Notes: generated by a model not told the origin, from the sequence alone. A stretch of DNA of 64,000 bases from Mycolicibacterium sp. MU0050 (GCF_963378085.1 NZ_OY726395.1:4216001-4280000), one strand, 5' to 3'; counted from the first letter of the stretch, positions 46,759-55,252 are shown. A program made the numbers and translations.

Positions 46759-46948
46759 CGCCCGCCCCAGGCAATCCCGCTGGCCTCGCACCGCCCGAGC
46801 GGGCAAGTCCCCGCCGATCCGCCTGAGGTGGGGGCGGCCACAGACGTGCACTGACCTGACCGAACCAAGTCAGCAGATGCTGCACAACAGCGTCCTTCAC
46901 CCACTCCAACCACCCTCACACCTCGACTTGAGCGTCCAGCGATTGGCG

Positions 46949-46970
46949 AATATTACGATACATCTTTATG
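46949..46970 (-). promoter_or_regulatory. Putative cluster operator before mceA
   Basis: Read toward mceA it contains AAGATGTATCGTAATATT, 190 bp upstream of the start. It matches the site at 1149-1170 at 17 of 22 positions. Its presence ties the transporter to the catabolic genes. Confidence 0.55.
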
Positions 46971-47325
46971 CGATTACAAGGATCTGACTGACAACCACCG
47001 ACTCCGCGCGCACAGGCGGGCTCGACCAGGCAGCAGGCCGGCTCCCAACCGCGGGTTCGACACCGCCCCGTTGCCGTCGAACACTCACGACGAAGACTCC
47101 CGTGCGCGGACAGTCGGAATTCCAGCCGAAATGCCGCCGAGGGGAAGCAGGGACCACAGGGCGGCTCATCACCTGGCAATCGAAAGGATTGGACATGCTT
47201 CCGCCAGGTAGAGGTGGCAGTCCATCACCCCGTCTGGAGCACCCAACGGGCCAGGATTCAGTTGCGCACACCGAACTCCCGCGCTCGCGGCAGACATGTA
47301 GCGCCCCGCCGTAGACCCGGCTTAC
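46971..47325. other. Upstream region of mce, no gene seen
   Basis: These 355 bp hold no gene I can support. A 40-codon open frame at 47193 has a GAAAGGA site but unconvincing composition. The last 8 bp (CGGCTTAC, 47318-47325) are the left copy of the target duplication of the IS256 element. Confidence 0.5.
47318..47325. repeat. Left target-site duplication of IS256
   Basis: CGGCTTAC directly left of the element, repeated at 48754-48761 directly right of it. The identity extends three bases further to the left (ACC), but those may be the element's own end on the right side. Confidence 0.85.
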
Positions 47326-48753
47326 GGTTGCGTCCAGCAGAGTGGTGTACGAGTCCGGTCCTGATCAGCGGTACCGGCGTGTCGTAGCCGACTGATTGAA
47401 GGTCATCGCGTGATTCTTCGAGAGACCGACCAAAGTCACTCGAGCAAAGGAACCAACGCGATGACCACCGCCCACAATATCGACCTGCCCAGCGTGCTCG
47501 CCGAACGACTCACCACCACCCACCCCGACGTGCTGCGCGAACTGCTCGCCACGTTCATCCACACCCTGATGGGAGCGGAAGCCGACGCCCTGTGCGACGC
47601 CGGCTACGGGGAACGCAGCACCGAGCGCACCAACTCCCGCAACGGTTACCGTCACCGCCAATTCGACACCCGCGCAGGCACATTGGACTTGGCAATCCCC
47701 AAGCTGCGCCAGGGGTCGTATTTCCCGGACTGGCTGCTGGAGCGCCGTAAACGCGCTGAGCGGGCGTTGACCACAGTGGTGGCCACCTGCTACCTGCTCG
47801 GGGTGTCGACGCGTCGGATGGACAAGCTCGTCGAAACCCTCGGCATCACCAGCCTGTCGAAGTCGCAGGTCAGCGTGATGGCCAAGGAACTCGACGCCGC
47901 CGTCGAAGCGTTCCGCACCCGGCCACTGGACGCCGGGCCGTACACCTTCGTCGCGGCCGATGCGCTGGTGCTCAAGGTCCGCGAGCAGGGCCGTGTCGTG
48001 AATGTGCACGCCCTGATCGCCACCGGGGTCAACGCCGAGGGATACCGCGAGATCCTGGGCATCGATGTGTCCACGGCCGAGGACGGCGCGGGCTGGTTGA
48101 CGTTCTGGCGGTCGCTGACCGCGCGTGGGTTGTCCGGGGTCAAGCTAGTCACCTCCGACGCGCATGCCGGGCTGGTGGCCGCGATCGGTGCCACGCTGCC
48201 CGGAGCGGCCTGGCAGCGCTGCAGAACGCATTACACGACCAACCTGATGAGCATCACCCCGAAGGCGTCATGGCCGTGGGTACGAACCCTGTTGCATTCA
48301 GTGTTCGACCAACCAGACACTGAATCCGTTGAAGCGCAATATGATCGGATCATCGATGCCTTGGCCGACAAGCTACCCAAGGTGGCCGATCACCTCGAAG
48401 CGGCCCGGCCGGACCTGTTGGCGTTCACCACGTTCCCCAAGCAGATCTGGCGCCAAATCTGGAGCAACAATCCCCAAGAAAGGCTCAATAAAGAGATCCG
48501 CCGCCGCACCGACGTCGTCGGCATCTTCCCCGACCGCAACGCTCTAATCCGCCTCGTCGGCGCCGTGCTGGCCGAACAACACGACGAATGGGCTGAATCC
48601 CGGCGGTACCTCGGCCTCGACGTCCTCAGCAAATCACGCGCCGTCAACGACACCCCGACCGAACAGGAGGCCAACCCCGCGGCACTGACCGCCTGAACCA
48701 TCACCTCGAAGAATCACACGACGACGTCCTACACCACGTCCCTGGACTTGACC
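47326..48753 (+). mobile_element. Intact IS256-family insertion sequence, 1428 bp
   Basis: The element is bounded by imperfect inverted ends, GGTTGCGTCCAGCAGAGTGG at the left and GGTCAAGTCCAGGGACGTGG read inward from the right, and by direct copies of CGGCTTAC at 47318-47325 and 48754-48761. An 8-bp duplication is typical for IS256. It holds one full transposase gene. It sits between the divergent mce operon and thiolase promoters. Parts of near-identical copies are at 20408 and 33776. Confidence 0.94.
47461..48696 (+). CDS. IS256-family transposase
   Basis: This mutator-type transposase of 411 residues appears intact. ATG 47461 (MTTAHNIDLPSVLAERL) follows AAAGGAACC. Recognised are YGERSTERTNSRNGYRHR, the first catalytic Asp in FVAADALVLKVRE, the second in LVTSDAHAGLVAAI, the QRCRTHYTTNL Cys/His segment, and the Glu in NNPQERLNKEIRRRTDVVG. 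It is probably the source of the fragments at 20408 and 33833, or a sibling of them. Confidence 0.95.
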   Translation: MTTAHNIDLPSVLAERLTTTHPDVLRELLATFIHTLMGAEADALCDAGYGERSTERTNSRNGYRHRQFDTRAGTLDLAIPKLRQGSYFPDWLLERRKRAERALTTVVATCYLLGVSTRRMDKLVETLGITSLSKSQVSVMAKELDAAVEAFRTRPLDAGPYTFVAADALVLKVREQGRVVNVHALIATGVNAEGYREILGIDVSTAEDGAGWLTFWRSLTARGLSGVKLVTSDAHAGLVAAIGATLPGAAWQRCRTHYTTNLMSITPKASWPWVRTLLHSVFDQPDTESVEAQYDRIIDALADKLPKVADHLEAARPDLLAFTTFPKQIWRQIWSNNPQERLNKEIRRRTDVVGIFPDRNALIRLVGAVLAEQHDEWAESRRYLGLDVLSKSRAVNDTPTEQEANPAALTA

Positions 48754-48761
48754 CGGCTTAC
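48754..48761. repeat. Right target-site duplication of IS256
   Basis: CGGCTTAC, the partner of 47318-47325. Confidence 0.85.
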
Positions 48762-48822
48762 ACGCCCTTGGGCCCATCTTGCAGCAGTCAACGCAGGGTC
48801 CAAGGGAGTCGTCCCGCGGCGC

Positions 48823-48844
48823 AATATTTCGCTATATGATAGCG
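48823..48844. promoter_or_regulatory. Putative cluster operator before the thiolase
   Basis: The site includes AATATTTCGCTATATGATAG and lies 60 bp before the thiolase start. It is the nearest relative of the sites at 1149-1170 (17 of 22 bases) and 15611-15632 (16 of 22). Confidence 0.55.
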
Positions 48845-48904
48845 TTATTTGACGAGTTCAAAGGAATTCTGCGATCTCCCCACTGAACGAAGGGATCCTG
48901 GCTC

Positions 48905-50101
48905 GTGAAGCGCGCCGCTGTTGTAGCTCCTGTCCGTACGCCGATCGGCGCGTTCGGTGGTGCGCTACGCAGTCTGACCGCCGCGCGTCTCGCGTCGGCG
49001 TCCATCAAAGGGGTGGTGGAGCGTTCAGGGATCGACGCCGAGCTGATCGACGATGTGGTGTTCGCACAGTCCTACGCCAATTCTGAAGCCCCCTGCATCG
49101 GGCGATGGGCTGCGTTGGACGCCGGCCTGCCGATCCACGTTCCGGGCATGCAGCTTGACCGGCGGTGCGGCAGTGGACTACAGGCGGTGCTCACCGCGGC
49201 CATGATGGTTCAGACCGGCGCGGCGGATGTGGTCATCGCCGGGGGCGTCGAGAGCATGAGCAACATCGAACACTATTCCTGCGATGTGCGGTGGGGTTCA
49301 CGCTCGGCCTCGGTGACCCTGCATGACAGGCTGAGCCGTGGACGTGAGATGTCACAACCCGAATGGCGATTCGGATCCATCTCAAGCATGGTCGAGACTG
49401 CCGAGAACCTCGCTCAACAGTACGGGTTAACCCGACAGGAGGCTGACGAGTTCGCGGTCCGCAGCCACAGATTGGCCTTCGAGTCCGCCAGCCGCGGCGC
49501 CTTCGACGACGAGGTGGTCCCCGTTGTTGTCCCACAGCGCAGAGGTGAACCGCTCACCGTGTCGAAAGATGAAGGTATCCGGGGGGATACGACCTTGGAC
49601 AGACTCGCGGCTTTGCGGACGGTGGTTCCCGGAGGCACGGTCACTGCAGGGAACGCCAGCCAACAGAATGACGCAGCCGCCGCCTGTTTGATCGTCGCCG
49701 AAGATCGGCTCGATGAGCTCGGACTCGATCCCATGGGTTACCTTGTGGATTGGGCGGCCGTGGGATGCGATCCGGCCACCATGGGCCTGGGTCCGGTCGG
49801 TGCCGTTAAGAAACTGTTCAAGCGCACAGCGCTCTCCTTCGATGACATGGCGCGAGTCGAGATCAACGAAGCCTTCGCCGTGCAGGTTCTTGCCGTTCTT
49901 GCAGAGTGGGATTGGCGTGACGACAAAAAGCTCAACGTCAATGGATCCGGTATCTCGTTGGGACACCCGATCGGTGCGACTGGGGTACGCATCCTGACAA
50001 CGATGTTGCACGATCTGCGCCGGTCGGGTGGTGGCCTAGGACTGGAAACGATGTGCATAGGCGGAGGCCAGGGTCTTGCAGCGATCTTCGAGTCCGCGTA
50101 G
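48905..50101 (+). CDS. Thiolase (acetyl-CoA acetyltransferase)
   Basis: This complete thiolase has 398 residues. The nucleophile is Cys88 in QLDRRCGSGLQA, with AGGVESMSN, AGNASQQNDAAA, VEINEAFAVQ, GISLGHPIGATG (catalytic His) and TMCIGGGQGLA (second Cys). It removes acetyl- or propionyl-CoA in the final step of a degradation cycle. GTG 48905 follows GAAGGGATC. It is the last catabolic gene on the right and resembles the thiolase at the left edge in layout, but the two are different proteins. Degradative or biosynthetic direction cannot be told apart from sequence; the context says degradative. Confidence 0.94.
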   Translation: MKRAAVVAPVRTPIGAFGGALRSLTAARLASASIKGVVERSGIDAELIDDVVFAQSYANSEAPCIGRWAALDAGLPIHVPGMQLDRRCGSGLQAVLTAAMMVQTGAADVVIAGGVESMSNIEHYSCDVRWGSRSASVTLHDRLSRGREMSQPEWRFGSISSMVETAENLAQQYGLTRQEADEFAVRSHRLAFESASRGAFDDEVVPVVVPQRRGEPLTVSKDEGIRGDTTLDRLAALRTVVPGGTVTAGNASQQNDAAAACLIVAEDRLDELGLDPMGYLVDWAAVGCDPATMGLGPVGAVKKLFKRTALSFDDMARVEINEAFAVQVLAVLAEWDWRDDKKLNVNGSGISLGHPIGATGVRILTTMLHDLRRSGGGLGLETMCIGGGQGLAAIFESA

Positions 50102-50168
50102 CACCTCATCAGCAATGATCGGCGATTCAAGGTGATACCGAAACCCTCGGGAGCTTCTTTCGCCCTTC

Positions 50169-50610
50169 GGTGACGTCCCGTGGAGTGGTGTAAGAGCGGT
50201 CGCGTGTTCGCGTGAGGCTCTGCCGGTTCTCACTATGCCGTGAGAGCGGCTGTGGGAGCAACGGTTTGGGTGTCTTGCTCGCCGGTGTCGAGCAGGGCGA
50301 GGCTGGTTTCGGAGAGGTAGCGTTTGTCGGCGACCTGCCATTCGTCGTGGGCTTCGACGAGCACGGAGCCGGCTAGGCGCAGCAGCGCGGCGGGGTTGGG
50401 GAACACTCCGACGACGTCGGTGCGGCGCTTGATCTCCTTGTTCAACCGCTCCAAGGGATTGGTGGACCAGATCTTCTTCCAGTGCGCGGCGGGGAAGTCG
50501 GCGGAGGCGGTGATGTCCTCGGCGGCCTCGCGCAGCATGGTCTCGACCTTGGGGAACTGGCGGCCGAGCATGCCGGCGATGGTGTCGAGTTGTTCGCGTA
50601 TGAAGCGCCC
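50169..50610 (-). mobile_element. IS256-family fragment of a second type
   Basis: The outer end GGTGACGTCCCGTGGAGTGG at 50169 resembles IS256 termini but the coding part differs from the element at 47326. The transposase frame is cut at 50610, where an IS3 element begins. No other part of this IS is in the window. Confidence 0.75.
50233..50610 (-). pseudogene. IS256-family transposase, C-terminal fragment
   Basis: About 125 codons of the C-terminus of another IS256-family transposase: [21 protein letters not shown], given in part as [16 protein letters not shown], then [20 protein letters not shown] with the catalytic Glu, and [19 protein letters not shown]. The upstream two thirds, with both catalytic Asp, are gone. 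It is not functional. Confidence 0.82.
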
Positions 50611-50631
50611 TGGGTTTCCCGGAGGCTCGGG

Positions 50632-51477
50632 CTATTGGATTCCGATCAAGGGTTGGTCGGTCCGGTATGCATCGTAGAACGCGGCTTCGAACTCCGTGGG
50701 TGGGATGTCGCCGAGGTAGCTGTGCAGGCGGCTGGTGTTGTGCCAGTGGACCCAACTGAGGGTGGCGAGTTCTACGTCCTCGACGGTCTTCCACGGTCCG
50801 CTTCGAGCCGGCCCGTAGATCAGCTCGGCCTTGTAGTAACCGTTGACTGTCTCCGCGAGAGCGTTATCGAAACTATCTCCAACGGTCCCAATTGACGGGA
50901 CTGCGCCGATCTCAGCGAGCCGCTCGCCGTAGCGAATGGACGTGAATTGCGACCCGGCATCTGAGTGACATATCAAGTCCTGCAATGTAGTTCCGCGTGA
51001 CCAACGCGCCATCTCCAACGCGTCGAGAACCATCGAGGTCCGCATGTGCGAAGCCACCCGCCACCCCACGATCATCCGCGAGTGTGCGTCAATGATGAAG
51101 CACACGTAGGCCACCCCGGCCCAGGTCGGCACGAATGTCAGGTCGGTCACCCAGAGCTGGTTCGGGGCAGCCGCGGCGAAGTTGCGGTGCACCAAGTCCG
51201 GGTGCCGCGCCGCGGCTGGGTCAGCTTTGGTGGTCCGCACCCGTTTGCCGCGCCGGACCCCCTCAATGCCTGCGGCCCGCATCAGCCGGGCCACCTGATC
51301 GCGACCGACGTCATGACCATCGCGACGAGCCGTTTTCCAGAGTTTGCGGGCCCCATAGACGCAGTAGTTGTCTTTCCAGAGCTGGCACAACGCCGGCCCG
51401 AGGACGGCGTCGCGCAGGGCCCGCGCCGATGGGACCCGGGCTTTGGCGTCGTAGTAGGTGCTCAGTGCCACCTGCAA
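50632..51477 (-). CDS. IS3 transposase orfB (DDE integrase)
   Basis: The catalytic part of the element, 281 residues from the TTG at 51477. The frame stays open up to about 51548 (EIVDFIDDNRGEFGVEPICTV) in the -1 phase relative to orfA, so the true product is probably an OrfAB fusion made by ribosomal frameshift. Catalytic residues are in LWVTDLTFVPTW (Asp), LICHSDAGSQFTS (Asp) and SFDNALAETVNGYYKAELI (Glu). It looks intact. Confidence 0.92.
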   Translation of the reverse strand: MQVALSTYYDAKARVPSARALRDAVLGPALCQLWKDNYCVYGARKLWKTARRDGHDVGRDQVARLMRAAGIEGVRRGKRVRTTKADPAAARHPDLVHRNFAAAAPNQLWVTDLTFVPTWAGVAYVCFIIDAHSRMIVGWRVASHMRTSMVLDALEMARWSRGTTLQDLICHSDAGSQFTSIRYGERLAEIGAVPSIGTVGDSFDNALAETVNGYYKAELIYGPARSGPWKTVEDVELATLSWVHWHNTSRLHSYLGDIPPTEFEAAFYDAYRTDQPLIGIQ

Positions 51478-51548
51478 GCCTGCGCTGCGCAGGACCGTGC
51501 AGATGGGCTCGACCCCGAACTCCCCGCGATTGTCGTCGATGAAATCGA

Positions 51549-51893
51549 CTATTTCTTGTGTTGGCGGTCGAGCTCCGCCCCGAAGAAACTTGCCGCTCGC
51601 TTCAGAATCTCGTTGGCACGCTTGAGTTCTCGGATCTCCTGTTCGAGTTCCTTCACCTTCTTCGACTCCGAGGTCGTCACCCCAGGAGCCAGGCCTTCGT
51701 CGATGTCGACCTGACGGACCCAGGTGCGCACCGATTCCACTCCGTAGCCGAGCTGGCGAGCGACCCGCTGCACTGTGCCCTGCTCGGTGCCCAGCTCCGC
51801 GCGCAAGGTGCGGACCATCCGCACCGCGGCGGCCTTCTCCTCGGCACTGTATCGACGTGTCGTCGGCTTCCCGGGCGACTGTTCCTTCGGCAT
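51549..51893 (-). CDS. IS3 transposase orfA
   Basis: This DNA-binding protein of 114 residues (MPKEQSPGKPTTRRYSAEEK) has a helix-turn-helix around VARQLGYGVESVRTWVRQ and a leucine-zipper region at KKVKELEQEIRELKRANEILKR, given in part. The ending SFFGAELDRQHKK is typical of the IS51/IS6110 group. It lies just upstream of orfB in a different frame. Confidence 0.92.
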   Translation of the reverse strand: MPKEQSPGKPTTRRYSAEEKAAAVRMVRTLRAELGTEQGTVQRVARQLGYGVESVRTWVRQVDIDEGLAPGVTTSESKKVKELEQEIRELKRANEILKRAASFFGAELDRQHKK

Positions 51894-51937
51894 ACCTGCA
51901 TCCTCGTTTCCAAGGTCAGGAGCCTCCGGGATTTCCA

Positions 51938-52138
51938 GGGCGTTTCACACCGGCGCGGCGGATGTCGGACACCATCCAGGACCTGTGGCTGGATTTCATC
52001 CGCGGGGCAGCGCCCTGGGCACGCTACGACGGCGCCGGTGGAGCCACCATGTTGCTCGGCCCCGAGACGCGGATCGCCCATGATCACCGCGCCGAACAGT
52101 TGGCGATCTGGGAGAACCGCTATCCCGCCTACGGGTGA
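51938..52138 (+). pseudogene. Carboxylesterase (type B), C-terminal remnant
   Basis: Only the last 66 or so codons remain: RFTPARRMSDTIQDLWLDF, then IRGAAPWARYD, TMLLGPETRIAHDHRAEQL and a final NRYPAYG. The pattern (LWLDFIRG...PW..YD...ATM.LGPE) is the tail of para-nitrobenzyl-esterase-type carboxylesterases, in which the active Ser, Glu and His lie further upstream and are lost here. The IS3 element stands directly at the break. It is probably the first backbone gene right of the catabolic island. Confidence 0.75.
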
Positions 52139-52147
52139 GGCGGGCCG

Positions 52148-53032
52148 CTACCCCGACTCGTCGAGCACCTCGGCCAGGAACTCGCGGACCAGGGCGGTGA
52201 ACTCCTCGGGCTGGTCGTAGGTGACGATGTGGCCGGCGTCGGGGATGGTCATGAACCGCGAACCCGGGGTTGCCCCATGGGCGGCGCGTAGTTCCGCCTC
52301 GCCGACCAGCGGGTCGTCGGCGCCGCGCACCCACAGCGTCGGAACCCGCAACCGGTGCAGCCGGGGCGTGTAGTCCAGGCGCATCGCCCGCGGCCCGTAC
52401 GCGCAGATCTGCCAGTCGTCCAGCGCCTTCTCCCCGTGCCGGTGCTTCGCCCGGGCCTCGGCGACGGCACCGGCGACGATGCGCTCGAACCCCACGGTGT
52501 CGGGTCCGGCGGTCAGGTTGGCCGCCATCGACGACCGCACGTAGCCGGGGAATCGAGCCAGCATCCAGCTGGTCAGCCGCAGGACACCGGGGGTGCGCAG
52601 GGTCGCCCAGGTGAGGAATTGATACGGCCGCTTCGCACCGATGCCCCCGGGGCCGACCGGCACCAGCGCGCTGACCCGCTCGGGGTGCGCCAGCGCGAAC
52701 CCGACGGCCACTCCACCGCCCATCGACAGCCCGATCAACGCCGCTCTGGGCAGTTCCAGCGCGTCGAGGAGCTCGAGCAGAAAGCGGTCGAAGAAGGCGG
52801 CGTCCAGCACCCCGCGCCAGGGCCGGCTGCCCCCGTGCCGGGGCAGGTCGATGACGTGGACGCGATGGTCGGGGCTGAGCCGGTCCACGATGTCGTGCCA
52901 TACCCCGGGGCCGGTGTCGAGCATGGCGCCGTGCAGCAGGAGCAGCGCCGGCCCGGTGTCGCCCGCGCGGTAGAGCCGCACCGGGCCGCCGCAGACGGTC
53001 AGGTCCGTGTGTTCGTCGAAGGCGGTACCCAT
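52148..53032 (-). CDS. Alpha/beta hydrolase
   Basis: This alpha/beta-fold hydrolase has 294 residues from ATG 53032; the longer open frame lacks family support. The oxyanion region is LLLLHGAMLDTG, the nucleophile elbow is LIGLSMGGGVAVGFALAHP (Ser), the acid is in TLWVRGADDPLVG, and the His is in IPDAGHIVTYDQPEEF. These form the full Ser-Asp-His triad. The substrate is not clear from sequence; relatives include esterases, C-C hydrolases and epoxide hydrolases. It converges with the esterase remnant and is divergent from the molybdoenzyme gene. Confidence 0.92.
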   Translation of the reverse strand: MGTAFDEHTDLTVCGGPVRLYRAGDTGPALLLLHGAMLDTGPGVWHDIVDRLSPDHRVHVIDLPRHGGSRPWRGVLDAAFFDRFLLELLDALELPRAALIGLSMGGGVAVGFALAHPERVSALVPVGPGGIGAKRPYQFLTWATLRTPGVLRLTSWMLARFPGYVRSSMAANLTAGPDTVGFERIVAGAVAEARAKHRHGEKALDDWQICAYGPRAMRLDYTPRLHRLRVPTLWVRGADDPLVGEAELRAAHGATPGSRFMTIPDAGHIVTYDQPEEFTALVREFLAEVLDESG

Positions 53033-53092
53033 CGATAGCCAAGTTACGCAAGCGCGGCGACACCACGTCGTGGCGGCCGCGGACGGTCTAGC

Positions 53093-54640
53093 TTGGTGGC
53101 AGTGACCGCCCCCCATCCCGCTGAATCGAACCTGCCGATGCTCGGCGGGATCGCCGCTGCGGCGGTGTCGCTGGGTGCGGCCCAACTGACGGCGATTCCG
53201 TTGGGGGCGCAGGCCGATCCCCGCACCGCGGTGGGCGCGGCCGCCGTCGATCTGACCCCCGACCCGATCCGGGACTGGCTGCTGCAGACCCTCGGCAGCG
53301 GGGGCAAGCTCTTCTTGACGGTCGCGGTGCTCGTGGTGATCGCCGCACTGGGCGCCGTCGCCGGCTCACTGGAGACCCGGCGTCGCCCGGTGGGCAGCTT
53401 GCTCGTCGTCGCCGCGGGCGCGCTCGGCGCCGGGGCGGTGCTCTCGCGCCCGGGCACAACGGCTTTGGATGGCATACCGGCCGCCGTGGGCGTGCTCTGT
53501 GGTGTGCTGGCACTGCGATTCCTGGTGCGGCGGTACTGGCCCGAGCCCGAAAGCCAAGAGCCGGATACCGGCCGACGGGCCACCCTGATCACCCTGGGCC
53601 TGCTCGCGGCGGGAGCGGCCACCGGCGTGGTGGGTCATGTCCTCGCCCGGTTGGCGCATTCGGTGGCCGGCGACCGCAGCGCCTTTGCGGTCCCACCCCC
53701 GGCCACCCCGGCCCCGCCGATACCGCCGGAGGTGACGCCGCCGGGCGTGGCGTTACCACGCTTCGTCACCCCCACCGCGGAGTTCTTCCGGGTGGACACC
53801 GCCCTGGCCGTGCCCCAACTGGCCCGAGCGGATTGGCGGCTGCGGATCCACGGCATGGTCGATCGCGAGGTGGTCTACGATTTCGACGCTCTGTCCGCCT
53901 TCGACGTCGCCGAGACCGTCGCGACGCTGACCTGCGTGTCGAACCCCGTTGGCGGGGACCTGATCTCGACCGGAATCTGGACCGGTTACCGCCTGGCCGA
54001 CCTGCTGGCCGCCGTCGGCGTCGCGTCCGACGCGGACATGGTGCTGTCCACCTCGAGCGACGGATTCACCGCGGGCACACCGCTCGAGGCCATGATCGAC
54101 AACCCCGACGCGCTGTTGGCGGTCGGCCTCGGCGGCGAGCCCCTGCCGCTGGAGCACGGCTATCCGGCGCGACTGGTGGTGCCCGGCCTCTATGGCTACG
54201 TGTCGGCCACCAAATGGGTGGTGGACCTCGAGGTGACGCGGTTCGACCGGGCTCAGGCGTACTGGACCCGGCAGGGCTGGGCACCGCGCGCACCCGTCAA
54301 GACCCAATCGCGCGTCGACGTGCCGCGCGCGGGCCAGCAGGTGCCCGTCGGGCCGGTCACGTTCGGCGGCGTCGCCTGGGCGCAGGACCGGGGCGTGCGG
54401 GCCGTGGAGGTCAAGGTCGACGACGGGCCTTGGCACCCAGCCCAACTCGGCGCCGCCTATTCGAACCAGACCTGGCGGCTGTGGAGCTTTCCCTGGCGCG
54501 CAGACCGGCCGGGGACCCACACCGTCACGGTGCGTGCCACCGACAACACCGGCGCGGCGCAGACCGCGGACCGGGCCGGGACCGTGCCCGACGGTGCAAC
54601 CGGTTGGCACACGGTGGATTTCACCGTGACCGCGGGGTGA
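53093..54640 (+). CDS. Membrane-anchored sulfite-oxidase-like molybdopterin oxidoreductase
   Basis: The N-terminal 200 residues contain several hydrophobic segments (LGGIAAAAVSLGAAQLTAI; LFLTVAVLVVIAALGAVAG; ATLITLGLLAAGAATGVVG). The sulfite-oxidase-type molybdopterin domain follows from about residue 235 (WRLRIHGMVDREVVYDFDAL), with Cys281 in ATLTCVSNPVGG as the expected molybdenum ligand, and a C-terminal Ig-like dimerisation domain (GVRAVEVKVDDGPWHPAQL; HTVTVRATDNTG). The substrate is unknown; family members oxidise sulfite or reduce other oxo compounds outside the membrane. The exact start (TTG 53093, GTG 53096 or GTG 53102) is undecided. The stop is five bases from a convergent gene. Confidence 0.9.
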   Translation: MVAVTAPHPAESNLPMLGGIAAAAVSLGAAQLTAIPLGAQADPRTAVGAAAVDLTPDPIRDWLLQTLGSGGKLFLTVAVLVVIAALGAVAGSLETRRRPVGSLLVVAAGALGAGAVLSRPGTTALDGIPAAVGVLCGVLALRFLVRRYWPEPESQEPDTGRRATLITLGLLAAGAATGVVGHVLARLAHSVAGDRSAFAVPPPATPAPPIPPEVTPPGVALPRFVTPTAEFFRVDTALAVPQLARADWRLRIHGMVDREVVYDFDALSAFDVAETVATLTCVSNPVGGDLISTGIWTGYRLADLLAAVGVASDADMVLSTSSDGFTAGTPLEAMIDNPDALLAVGLGGEPLPLEHGYPARLVVPGLYGYVSATKWVVDLEVTRFDRAQAYWTRQGWAPRAPVKTQSRVDVPRAGQQVPVGPVTFGGVAWAQDRGVRAVEVKVDDGPWHPAQLGAAYSNQTWRLWSFPWRADRPGTHTVTVRATDNTGAAQTADRAGTVPDGATGWHTVDFTVTAG

Positions 54641-54645
54641 ATCCG

Positions 54646-54846
54646 CTACCTGCGGGAGAGCTTGCGCCAACTCGCCACGGCGACAACCACTCCGATCACC
54701 GCGGTGATCGGGCCGATGATCGACCAGGTGGTGGTGTTGCTCATCGGGCTGCCCTGGAGCACACCGAAACCCTGCAGGGCCCAGATGGCGCCGAAGAGCG
54801 CGACGATGACGCCGAGGGCCAGGGTGCCGACGAAAACCGGTCTCAT
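54646..54846 (-). CDS. Small two-pass membrane protein
   Basis: This 66-residue protein from ATG 54846 (MRPVFVGTLALGVIVALFG) has two membrane segments, roughly residues 3-25 and 36-57 (WSIIGPITAVIGVVVAVASW), and a basic tail RKLSRR. No family is recognised. A frame extension upstream is not supported. It converges with the molybdoenzyme gene and is divergent from the secreted repeat protein. Confidence 0.7.
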   Translation of the reverse strand: MRPVFVGTLALGVIVALFGAIWALQGFGVLQGSPMSNTTTWSIIGPITAVIGVVVAVASWRKLSRR

Positions 54847-54942
54847 GGGCGCGATGATACGGACGCACCCGGGCGCCGTCTGGGGCTTCGGCAGGTCGCT
54901 AAAGTATTGGCCACGCAATCACCGATCACCGGGAGGGAAACC

Positions 54943-55239
54943 GTGAGGAAGTCATTGCAGCGGGCCGCCGTCGTCGCGGCCGCCGCGTTCGCCCCGCTGG
55001 CCTTCACCACCGTCGTGACGCCGGCCATCGGTTCTGCCGACTGCGCGGGCGGGCAGTGGTGGAATCCCGTCACCAACCGGTGCGAGGCGCCGCTGGTCCC
55101 GAACTGCGAGAACGGCTGGTGGGACCCGGCCGCCAACACCTGCCGCCCGCCCGTGTCCACCACCCCGCTGGCGTGTGACAACGGCTGGTGGTGGGACCCG
55201 GTGGCCAACGTGTGCCGGGCGCCGCTGCTGCCGAACTAG
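54943..55239 (+). CDS. Secreted protein with three Cys/Trp repeats
   Basis: This 98-residue protein starts at GTG 54943 after GGGAGGG. A signal peptide (RKSLQRAAVVAAAAFAPLAF, cleavage near ADC) leaves a mature part with three repeats of about 22 residues: CAGGQWWNPVTNRCEAPL, CENGWWDPAANTCRPPV and CDNGWWWDPVANVCRAPL. Each has two Cys spaced 12-13 apart around WW-D/N-P, which suggests three small disulfide loops. No function is known to me; the exposed Trp pairs might bind carbohydrate or the cell wall, but that is speculation. Confidence 0.85.
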   Translation: MRKSLQRAAVVAAAAFAPLAFTTVVTPAIGSADCAGGQWWNPVTNRCEAPLVPNCENGWWDPAANTCRPPVSTTPLACDNGWWWDPVANVCRAPLLPN

Positions 55240-55252
55240 GACCTGCCGCGGT

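Larger units (their letters stand above)
50611..51937 (-). mobile_element. IS3-family insertion sequence (IS51/IS6110-like), 1327 bp
   Basis: The inverted ends are TGGGTTTCCCGGAGGCTC at 50611 and TGGAAATCCCGGAGGCTC read inward from 51937. CCC and GGG outside them may extend the repeat by three bases each side. It carries orfA and orfB in the -1 arrangement. No target duplication is visible: left lies an IS256 fragment and right a truncated esterase, so the junction was formed by recombination or deletion. Confidence 0.88.

Noticed and set aside
47193..47314. A 40-codon open frame with a GAAAGGA ribosome site upstream of the IS256 element
   Set aside because: No recognisable sequence, short, and rich in Pro, Ser and Arg; it may be chance in a gene-free region.
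47315..48761. An 11-bp direct repeat ACCCGGCTTAC as target duplication
   Set aside because: Its first three bases (ACC) coincide with the right terminus of the element, which matches the inverted end, so 8 bp (CGGCTTAC) is the better duplication.
50608..51940. A target duplication around the second IS3 element
   Set aside because: The CCC and GGG at its ends are inverted, not direct, and the flanks on each side belong to unrelated sequences.
53833..54930. A long plus-strand open frame through the second half of the molybdoenzyme gene
   Set aside because: Arg-rich shadow frame. Only its last 98 codons, from GTG 54943, form a real gene.
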